Origin: Limnoperna fortunei
Taxonomy: Eukaryota; Mollusca; Bivalvia; Mytilida; Modiolidae
Assembly: GCA_944474755.1 (NCBI GenBank)
Contig: OX104123.1
Location: 67,263,898-67,327,897 of the forward strand
Direction of reading: 5' to 3'
DNA: 64,000 bases
Below are positions 41,701-53,700 of the stretch, piece by piece (the first letter of the stretch is position 1; each line of letters opens with the position of its first letter). A program made the position numbers and the translations under genes. The notes under the pieces were generated by a model, which saw nothing but the letters and a program-made list of their open reading frames with translations, was not told the DNA's origin and ran no database searches.

Positions 41701-44700
41701 TAATACCAGCTATGGATAAGACTGTAATTAATGTTAGACTATCACAAGTGTAAGTCGTGGTTTAGACAGTATTGAGAGCTATGGATAAGACTGTAATTAA
41801 TTTTAGACTATCATAAGTGTCAGTCGTGGCTTACACAGTAATACCAGCTATGGATAAGACTGTAATTAATGTTAGACTATCACAAGTGTCAGTTGTGGTT
41901 TAGACAGTAATGTCAGCTATGGATAAGACTGTAATTAATGTTAGACTATCACAAGTGTTAGTCGTGGTTTAGACAGTAATGACAGCTATGGATAAGACTG
42001 TAATTAATTTTAGACTATCATAAGTGTCAGTCGTGGTTTAGACAGTAATGTCAGCTTTGAATAAGACTGTAATTAATGTAAGACTATCACAGGTGTCAAT
42101 TGTGGTTTAGACAGTAATGTCAGCTTTGGATAAGACTGTAATTAATGTAAGACTATCACAAGTGTCAATTGTGGTTTAGACAGTAATGGCAGCTATGGAT
42201 AAGACTGTAATTAATGTTAGACTATCCCAAGTTTCAGTCGTGGTTGAGACAGTAATGCCATTTATAGATAAGACTGTAATTATTGTTAGACTATCACAAG
42301 TTTCAGTGGTTGTTTATACAGTAATGTCAGCTATGGATAAGACTGTAATTAATGTTAGAGTATTATAACTGTAAGTCGTGGATTTGACAGTAATGTCAGC
42401 TATGAATAAGACTGTAATTAATGTTAGAGTATCATAACTGTAAGTCGTGGATTTGACAGTAATGCCAGCTATGGATAAGACTGTTAGTAGGGTCAGTCCA
42501 GGATTACATAGTGGCGTCAGTTGTGGATACGACTAATTAATGTCAGTCATGGAATAGACTGTCAAAAGTGTTAGTCTTGGATAAGACATTAATGTCAGTT
42601 GTGGATAGGCTGTCAATAGTGTCAGTGATGGATTAGTTAGTACTGTAAGTTATGGATAAGACTGTAATTAATTTCCGTCGTGCATTAGATAGTAGTGTCA
42701 GTTATGGATAAGACGGCAATTAATGTCAGTCGTAGATTAGACTGTCAGTAGTGTCAGTCATTAATTAGGTATTAGTGTAAATTATGGATAAGACAGTAAT
42801 TAATGTCAGTTGTGGATTAGACTGTCAATAGAGTCATTCATGGATTAGATAGTAGTGTCAGGTATAGATAAGACTTTAAAAAATGTCAGTCATGGATTAG
42901 ACTATCAATAATGTCACTAATGGATTAGACAGTAATGATAGTAATGAATTAGACTGTCAGTAGTGTCAGTCATGGATTAGATAAGTGTCAGTTATGTATA
43001 AGACTTAATTAATGTGTTTCGTAGATTAGACTCTCAGTAGTGTAAGCCGTTAATTTGACTCAGAATTGTTTTTAATGGATTAGAGTGACAGAAGGGTTAG
43101 ACAAGAACTAAACTGTCAGTAGCAGTAGCCTTGGACTAGACTGCCAGGTGTGTTAAAATTGGATAAGATCGACCGTAGTGTTAGTCAAGGACTGAACTGT
43201 CAGTAGTGTTAGCCATAGACTGAACAGTCTAGTGTGTTAAATATGGATTAAACTGTCAGTAGTTACAGCCATAAGTTTGACTATATAAATGTTTCTCATT
43301 GATTAGACTGGCAGTAGTGTTAGTCATTGCCTTAACTGTCAGTAGCGGTAGCTATGGACTAGACTATCATGCGTGTTAAACATGGATTAGACTGTCAGTA
43401 GTGATAGTCATATATTGTCAAAAAGGCTAACTTGTGTCATTCATTGCTTAGACTAGCAATAGTATCAATCATGGAGCAATGGACTGAAATTAGTGTCAAT
43501 AATGGATTGGACTTTGTTCGTCATTAATTGGACTGTACGTAGTCTCGTAACTTACTGACAGTTTATTATAGTGTCAGTTGTGGATAGGACTGGGAGTAGT
43601 ATGTCCTAAAGTGTCTGTCACAGAGTGCTTTGTCAAAAGCGTCAATCATTGATTAGACTGTCAGTCATGCATTAGGCAATAAGTTTTGCTGGTCATAGAT
43701 TTGACTTTCAGATATTGGCTGTTATTAGTGTCTTCTGGGTTGATCTGTCAGTAGTATCAGTTATAATTATATTGGTAGCATGTCAATCATGAATAAGATT
43801 GATAATAGTGTGAGTCATTAATTGGACTGTCAGGAGTGCTAGTCATGCATTGGAATGTCAGACATGGAATAGTGTTGGTCATGGATTAAATTGTCAATTG
43901 TGTCGGTCATGAATTTAATTGTCAATACTTTCAGTCAAGAGTATGAATTTCAGTAGAGCCAGATGTGGATTGAACTGTCCACAGTGTTATATGTGTATTG
44001 GACTGAAAGAAGTGTCATTTGTGAGTTATACTGTCAGGCGTGGCAATCAATTTGTACTGTCGGGATTGTCAGTCCAGTATTGGACTGTCGGTTATATCAG
44101 TTATCTCTTAGACTGTCAGTTGTGTCAAACATGCATTAGATTGTCATAAATTGGATTATCAGTTGTGTCAGTAATGTATTGGACTATTGATAGTGTCAAT
44201 AATTCATTGGAATGTCATTATTCCCAAATTGGACTGCAGTAGCAGACATGGCTTTTTAACTGCATGTACCCTCAGTCATGAGCTTAATGGCAGGCAAAAC
44301 TAAGACTTTCAGTACTGGTAGTTCTAGGTTACTGTCAGTAGTGTCAGTCATCGATTGGACTGTCTTGGTTAGATAGTTCATTGATAGTTCTAGATTCTAA
44401 ATTGTCAGTAGTGTCAGTCAAAGATTTGATGGGTGGATATATATTATATAAGCGTTGTGTCAGTCATGGATTGAATTATCAATAGTATCCGTTATGAGTT
44501 TGATGGGTAGTTCCAGAGGTGGATTGAAATATCAAGTGTCATTGTGATTTGGTCAGTAAAATGGCGATGTGGTTTAAACTGTCACTAGTAACAATGTTAG
44601 TTTGACTGTCAGTAGTGTCAGACATAAATAAGAATGTCAATAGTGTCAGTCATGTATTCGGATGTTAATAATGTCAGTCTTGTATTAGACTGTCATTAAT

Positions 44701-47700
44701 GTCAGTCATGTATTAGAGTGTCATTAATGTCAGTCATGTATTAGACTGTCATTAATGTCAGTCATGTATTAGACTGTCAGTAATGTAGACCAAGTATGTC
44801 ATTAATGTCTCATGAATCAGTAATGTCAGTCATCTATTAGACTGTCAGTAATGTAGACCATGTATGTCATTAATGTCTCATGAATCAGTAATGTCAGTCA
44901 TGCATATAACTCTCATTAATGTCAGTCATGTATTAGGCTATCAGTAATGTCAGTCATGTATTAGACTATCAGTAATGTCAGTCATGTATTAGACTGTCAG
45001 TAGTGTCAGTCATGTACAAGACTGTCAGTAGTGTCAGTCAGATACTAGACTGTCAGTATTGTCAGTCAGGTATAAGACTATCATTAATGTGTCATGAATT
45101 AGTCCATCAGTAATGTCAGTCATGTATTAGACTGGCAGTAATGTCAGTCATGTATTAGACTGCCAGTATTGTCAGTAATGTATTAGACTACCAGTAATAT
45201 CAGTAATGTATTAGACTGCCAGTAATGTCAGTCAGGTATTAGTCCATCAGTAATGTCAGTCATGTATTAGTCTACCAGTAATGTCAGTCATGTATTAGAC
45301 TGTCGTTAATGTCGGTTATGTATTAGACTGTAATTAATGTCAGTCATGTAATAGACTGTCAGTAATTTAAATCATGTATAAGACTAGCTTTAATGTGTCA
45401 TGAATCAGTAATGTCAGTCATGTATAAGACTTTCATTATTGTCAGTCATGTATTAGACTGTCATTAATGTCAGTCATGTTTTAGACTGTCAGTAATGTAA
45501 GCCATGTATAAGACCAGCATTAATGTGTCATGAATAAGATTAAGAGTAATGTCAGTCATGTATTAGACTATCAGTAATGTCAGTCATGTATTAGACTGTC
45601 AGTAGTGTCAGTCATGTACAAGACTGTCAGTAGTGTCAGTCATGTACAAGACTGTCAGTAGTGTCAGTCATGTACAAGACTGTCAGTAGTGTTAGTCAGA
45701 TACTAGACTGTCAGTATTGTCAGTCAGGTATAAGACTATCATTAATGTGTCATGAATTAGTCCATCAGTAATGTCAGTCATGTATTAGACTGTCGTTAAT
45801 GTCAGTCATGTAATAGACTGTCGTTATTGTCAGTCATGTATTAGTCTGCCAATGTCCGTCATGCATTAGACTGTCAGTAATTTACATCATGTGTAAGACT
45901 GTCATTAATGTGTCAGGAATTAGACTATCAGCATTGTCAGTCATGTATTACACTGCCAGTGATGTCAGGCATGTATTAGAATGTTAGTTATGTCAGCCTT
46001 GTATAAGACAGTCGGAAATGTCAGTCAGGTATTAGATTGCCAGCTATGTATTGAACAGTAATTACTGTCAATACAGTATATTGAGTAGTGTCAATCCTGA
46101 AGTAGTCTGACTGTCAGAAGTGTCAGTTTTAGATGTAGCTATTGTTAGTCTTTGAGAAGGATCTTGCATTGAATTGTAAGATTGTCAGTCAGATATTAGA
46201 CTGTCATTAATGTGTCAAGAATTAGTCTATCAGCAATATCAGTCATGTGTTACACTGCTAGTAATGTCAGTCATGTATTAGAATGTCATTAATGTCGGTT
46301 ATGTAATAGACTGTCAGAAATGTAAACCATGTATGAGACTATCATTAATGTGTCATGAATTAGATTATCAGTAATGTCAGTCATTTATAAGACTGTCATT
46401 AATGTCAGTCATGTATTAGACTGTCAGTAATGTCCGTCATGTATTTGACTATCAGTAATGTCAGTCATGTATTAGACTGTCAGTGATATCAGTTATTTAT
46501 AAGATGGTCAGTAATGTCAGTCATGTATTAGACTGTTAGTTATGTCAGTCTTGTATTAGACTGTCGGTAACGTCAGTCTTGTATTAGACTGTCGGTAACG
46601 TCAGTCAGGTATTAGATTGCCAGTTATGTATTGAACACCAAGTAATGTCAATACATTATTTAGAGTATTATCAATCATGAAGTAGTCTGACTGTCAGTCA
46701 TGGATTACACTGTCATTAGTATTATGGTGGATTATACTGTCAGTAGTGTCAGTTTTAGCTGTAGCTATTGTTAGTCTTTGAGAAGGATCTTGGGTTGTAT
46801 TGTAAGATTGTCAGTCATAGACAAATTGATTGATATAATAGTATTTCACACTGCAATAAAAAGTATTATGTTCATTATGATTTATGTTTGCAGTACTCCT
46901 TGACTGGAATACATGTACATTAAAAGACATCAAACTTAAGTAGCTCGAACAACATCGATTTTATTTTTTATGTCCCATAATTGGTTTGTTGATTTCTTGA
47001 AAATTTAAAATTATACAAAGGACCGTTTGATATTAAGTTCATGAAAATCATAATCAATAACCCGAACTTCAATAATTAGCGTCAGTGTGAAGCAATTAAC
47101 TTCAGGCACAAACGAAGTGAATAACTTTTCATTACTTGCATACCACTAGTACAGCTTGGTCAATTTAATAATATAACAGGTAATAATTATGTTATGACTG
47201 GTGATTAGTTTGAACAGAGAAATCAACAACGAATTGTGTTCACAATTGCAGTTTAATTGATATTGAAACAATTGTTCAAGTGAAGAAAAATAATGAAAAA
47301 AATAGTTTGTTCATATATACTGTTTAAATTAATTACATATTTTAACTGTTATGACAGATGGGCCAATAATAATTGATGTACAAAATACACAATGCGAAAA
47401 CTTTTATACTATTTATAACATTCGTGAAATAAACATTTACATATATTCAACAAAGCTTAAGTCCCGATATCTACCATACAGAAAATTAACAAGCAAGCCT
47501 AAAAACAAACAAAAAAAACTACCACGATATATAAGAGACAAATTTCAAGAAGTTGTGAAACTTCGGAGGCTCGAATTACGGATGTTCGTTTTTGGTTATT
47601 CCTTAGAGTTATCGAAATTCTATATAATGATGTCAGAGTACCTTTCATATAAGTAATGATCCGGTTATGTAGATAAAATGATGTAGTTTAACTAGGTTGG

Positions 47701-50700
47701 GTTCTTATTTTCAGGAGATACAAATATCCTATCTAGTGTTTTACGTGGTCAGCCTCACATGGATACAAGCCAGCAAGACATGAAACAAAGCCAACACGAC
47801 ATGGAGACAAGTCAGCTAAAAGAAAGTGCTTCTTTGTCCAACTCTGACAATAATGATACGTGCCAGCAGCAACCATCCCCTGCGAGTGCAGGTATAGAAA
47901 ATGCTCCAAAAGAACCCCCAGCAGCAGACTCCTTCATATCTCATGTTTCTGACAAACAGGAGACTATAACATTAAAGATAAGTACGCAGGAAAAGAAGAA
48001 ACCAATCCAGAAGAGGCTCAAATTCAATTTAATTCACGATGGTATAAAGGAAGAGATAAAGAAAGGAGAATACAAAATAAAGATCGCACCATCAGATCTG
48101 GTGGACTTTGGTGGCCAAAGGTCATACGATATGACCCATCAGTTGTTTATACAGGGGAAAGGAACGTTCACCCTGATGTTTGACGGAAGGAAAGGACTGC
48201 GGGATGTACTGACAGAATATCCTCAAGGAGATATAACTACAGAGTGTAAGTTGTAGAAATTATCAACTGCCCTGTTTTACGTCATCAGTTTTCCGCGTTA
48301 AAATATGACGTCATTATTTAGTGTAATGAAGTGATCAAAGTCTGAGTATAGTAAATATTAAGGCAAAAACAAGTGTATTTTTGTATGTGTGTTCTATCTT
48401 TTAATTGGTTAAGTTGAAAAACCAAAAACTTGTCTAAGAATGTGGTTTTTTCTTGTGTTACATTTTTTCGTGTATTGTGAAAGCGCTATAAATTCCACCA
48501 CGTCTTTGAATTTGTGCGAACAAATTTTTACACTTTTCCTCAATTTAGTACAACCTCTGACGTATTTTCTCTCATTTGTCCAAGAAATTTCGGAATAAAA
48601 AGTAAATGTTTATCAATTTCTAGTTGTTTTTGTTACTGCAACATTTATTAACGTTCTTTGGCGTCAAACCATGTTATTGCAAAAAATGTTGAGTTTGTAA
48701 ATATTCGATAGGAAAAACAGTAATGCGACAAACTTGACGAATTTATAGATATGATATGAACATAAATGGCTATTAGAACTATTCAATTTTAAACTTCTGT
48801 TTTTCTGTAATTAAAAAATATTTCACTGGCCATTTGTTACGAAAGGAGGCATGGTTTTCATCCAAGATAGATTTGTGTTATAATAACTTGCTCATAAAAC
48901 GTAATATACGTAATTTTAGGCATTATAAAAAAGCTAAAATATCGTTACGTTTAGCGACCCCAGCCACGTGCGTTGCGTTATATATATGTGTGTGCCTATA
49001 TTGTGTATTTACAGCCATTTTGAAACACTGGGTAGACTCAATTCTGACGTATTGCGGAGAAGACGATGATGACATTTTACCTGTGATATTGTTTGTGGCA
49101 ACACACAGAGATAAATTAACTGAGGTATGTTATACAGCTCATGGGGATGTTAATTCGCGTATACTTTTAATTAATAACAATGAGAGATTTTAAGGTACAA
49201 TTATATTATGGGTTAAAATTATTACTTTCATTTGACCTTCCATTTCACATGTCAGGTAATTTGGTTGATTTTACGTGATTTGAAATTTGTTTATCTACTT
49301 CAGACACTTTACACGATTATGTGTGTACATTTGTATAAGGTCTTGCGGTGTCATCTGTTTCAGGCCTTATTTTTACATTTTACAAAGTTCTTATAAAAAC
49401 ACATTACTTTCTGCACTTTACTTAATAACTTCAAGATATATTAACAATGCGTTGCTCTCTGTATTTATTTCAAGAATGAACAATTTGATAAGATGACTGA
49501 ATTCAAGAATGGTCTAAAAGACATGTTTCAAAACCAAGATCACACCCAACGTATAAAGTACGACGACATATTCTTTATCAATGGCACAGACGAAAATGAT
49601 CCAGAAGTGAATAGATTACAGGCAACGTATGTAGAAATAGCATTCGAGCAGAAATCATGGGGTAAACGAATGCCGATGGCTTGGGTTCCATTAGAGCTAC
49701 AGATTTCTGAAATGAGAGCAAACAACATCTGTATTATTTCGAAAGACGAACTTGTAGAGATTAATAAAGGAAATGATGACCTTGCACTTACAGATCACCA
49801 GTTGGATCAATTCCTTGGAGTTCAACACTCCATGGGCAAAATCATGTACTTTGAAGGTCAAGGATTACAGAAGTACATCATAATACAACCTATCACCCTG
49901 GTCGATATCTTGAGATCATTTATTACTGACGAAATCTTTTGGCCATCTGACAGAAATTTGAAAGAAATTCTTAAAGTGATGACAGAAACTGGGAAGATTA
50001 GAAAAGTTGACCTCTTCAAACTTTGGTCTCAGGACGATTTTAATCACCACATGCCTCGCAAGGAAATGAAAGAGTTTGTTGCCCAAATATTGTCATATCT
50101 AGACCTTCTTGTAGAACCAAAGCAAAGAAAGCTGCAAGAAAGTACAGTTGATTTCTATCTGGTGCCATGCATGATTAAACGTCAAATTGCGGTAAATGCT
50201 GACAACCTTGATAAAGACAAGACTATTTGTTTGTCATATAAACTACTGAAGTCATCCATACCCGCAGCACTGTCCTTTAAGTTAATAGGTGCTGTCGTGA
50301 ATGTATGGCCATTGAAAGAGTCAGAGGAAGGTGTTTGTCTGTATCACAAAGCTGCCATTCTTTGCATTGACAAAGCAAATGAACTACACATACTAGTCAA
50401 AGACGACAGAGTCATAGTGTACTTATTGCATGAACAAGCAAAACATTTTATATCACCAGATGTTGCCTCATGTGCACAGGAGTGTTTAACTCTTACTTTG
50501 ATGAAAGCCCTCGAGTTCTACCACAATAGTTTTGGAAAATTAGTTTCAAAATGCAGAATTGCAGACATGTTTGAAATGGAAATAGGGGAGAAATGTGACG
50601 AAGAAATATGTTTTATTTCAATCTCACAGGCACAAAACAACGAGTTTTGGACATGCAAGTCTGGAATACAACACTTATCAAAGTATCCTTTGTACTGGAC

Positions 50701-53700
50701 CTACGATAAGGTAAGTAAAAGTTTTAATTTTCAATATTGCTTTATCATATGTGATGTAAAAGTGAATAATAACTTTAGGTTACCTAGTATTCATTCAGCT
50801 CCGGCATTATAAGGAACAGCTGCTTTATATATGTGTAGCTATTACATTAGGAGTAATACCTATCTTTGTTAGCGATTGTGCTGTTAAAAGATTCATTAAT
50901 GAATGTGTACAAATACAAAATATTTTTTAAAACAGTTTTTTAAGTGTAACATAATAATAGAAAATACTTATTTTTAAAATGGCCACAGTCCTATACTTTT
51001 CTTGAAATCAAATAAAAACAAAATAACGAACACCAAGGAACCTGTCAAAAAATACAATTCACAACCAAGGACCAAGAAACCGACACACTTGAGAACCAAC
51101 AACCAAAAATATAGCAACTACAGCAATGGCTCTTATTCAGTGTCATATTTGAACGATGTTAGTTACAATGAGAAATGTTTTCAGCCAGGTAAGGTTTATT
51201 TTGTCGTAAATGTCAACATCGATCGCTTGGAGACGGCATCATACAATTATGGATTTTTTCATGACTATTGTTTACAATACTATACACTGAATACACTTAA
51301 GAAAATCATAATTTTACTTTTATTTATAGAAACAGGAAGAGTGTAAACCAGGCTGTCAAGGTAAGAAATATAGTTGCAAATTGACAATAATATTGTAAAT
51401 ATTGATACTTATATTAAAATATAATATAATCAACATTCCAAAATAAATATGTGTAACATTTAAAGAGTCTGATTTATATGATATATTTTGCCACATATAA
51501 ATCTTACAATACTATAAGGACAACTACCTTAAATGTATTAATATTTGGAATGCTGAATTATAATGTATATGTTTAGAACAATCGAGGTACCGAAGTGTTC
51601 TCCAATATTTCCGCAATACACTCTGTCTTAAATCAATGAAGTAAAAATATCGAAATGGATGATTTAAAAAGAAATTAGCAACAATTATTATATATCATAT
51701 TAGCTTAAGATAATGATGGTGACATGTTAACAGTAGTCTAAAGACCTCATATTTAAAAGTACTCGACTCCAATCTTAATTGACAAGGATTGCCAGTTTTC
51801 CTACCGCAGGTCGGGGGTTGTCTCCGGGTACTCCGGCTTCCTCCCCCAATAAAAACTGGACGCCATGAAATAGCTGAAAAATTGCTGAAAGTGGCGTTAA
51901 AACACCATTCAAAGAAACAAAAAAACATATTTAAAATCATATATCCAAACGAACATGCGTTAAAAATTGATTTAATCTCAGAAATGAAATTCTATGTCAG
52001 AATTAAAATAATTAAAACAACATACATTGTTTTCAACAATATAATTGCAATATCACATTTCATTGTAAATTTTATTGGCTATTTTTTTTTCTTTTTTCAA
52101 TAGTATTGTAATTTTATAAATGCATTGCAGGCCTTGAGACATTATGTTTAGAGTCCGAGCCAACAGACAAACATCTCATTCGATTAGCTGATCAAATTGG
52201 AGTTAAACAGTTTGATAAGTTTGTTATCCAATTAGGTCTGTCAAGGAAAAACTGGGAAAAAATTGAATACAAACATCAAAAGGGTGATGTGATTGGCATG
52301 CAATTTGATGCTTTATGCAAAGTTGAAAAGTGTACGAAAAGGCCTTTATTTAACGACTTGAGTAATGCTCTCAGGAATTGTGATTATAACAGCCACATTC
52401 TATGTCAGGTGAGTTTTCATAATTTCAGTTATATGTATTAAAGTTAATGATAGGTATATTTGCACTCAAATTTTCTCGTTTGCGAAATAATAACTTGTTT
52501 ATTCGTTTCTCATTGAATTCGCTTATTGTTTGATTGTTATAAATGTCAATATAATACCGGAAAAACGGATCTTGTTCATTATTTTACCTAAAAAGTAAAG
52601 TAGTAAATTTAGTTTCGTTTAAAAAGCATACGTAGTTAGAAACAGTTATACTAGTTCATTTAGAACTCACAGGCATATTTCTGTGTTACAGCTATATAAT
52701 ATAGCTTATGAAAAGTGTAAATATTATTAATCACTACATGATTATTTTTTTAATTTCAATTGAATTGTATAAAAAGGAAGATAAAATTGTCTGTGATTTA
52801 CGAAAGATTCATACGTTTCACAATGAGTGATAATCGTATATCATTTCAAGTTATTTAATTTCATCAAACAAATAAACGAGCATATGACACGTTTACTAGT
52901 TTGATGAAATTAAATAATGTGGAATGATATCAAACAGTGTACTATTTCTTATGTTTTGTGAAAACTATTTCTCTTATGATGACACCAAAAATGTAATTTG
53001 CAGCACGGAAACGGGGCATCCTTAAAACACAGAGTAACATGCAAGATTTAATTCTAGGTTTTAACAGCATAACGAAGCATAATATAAAAAAAGAGAATAC
53101 ATATAGAATGAAAACATTTTTCTATGACATAATAAACGTCATGGTTCATACATAACATGTCTCTTGTTCCTATCACATCGTATCGCATCGTTGCCCAGCA
53201 GTATATGACATCTCTCTTGTTCCTATCACATCGTATCACATCGTTGCCCAGCAGTATATGACATCTCTCTTGTTCCTATCACATCGTATCACATCGTTGC
53301 CCAGCAGTATATGACATCTCTCTTGTTCCTATCACATCGTATCACATCGTTGCCCAGCAGTATATGACATCTCTCTTGTTCCTATCACATCGTATCACAT
53401 CGTTGCCCAGCAGTATATGACATCTCTCTTGTTCCTATCACATCGTATCACATCGTTGCCCAGCAGTATATGACATCTCTCTTGTTCCTATCACATCGTA
53501 TCACATCGTTGCCCAGCAGTATATGACATCTCTCTTGTTCCTATCACATCGTTGCCCAGCAGTATATGACATTTTCCAAGTTGAGAATCGATAAATAAGG
53601 ACAATCATAAAAGACATTTCTTTGTATTTTTTTATTAATAAATTTTCCAAAAATTAAATTGATGAAATTGAATTGTAAATTGACAATTCTAGCTATTTTT

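Noticed and set aside
47351..47656. 101-codon frame in the Roc intron as an extra exon
   Set aside because: Low-complexity K/I/Y-rich peptide with no domain. The exons on either side already join in phase without it.
48834..49193. Using the whole 119-codon frame around THRDK as coding
   Set aside because: The part before 49015 reads through the polypyrimidine tract and acceptor, and only 49015-49124 fits phase and Roc similarity.
50711..50812. The COR frame simply ending at the stop at 50810 as a complete protein
   Set aside because: A consensus GTAAGT donor lies at 50711, the residues after it look intronic, and downstream exons in phase carry Death domains. A minor unspliced form cannot be excluded.
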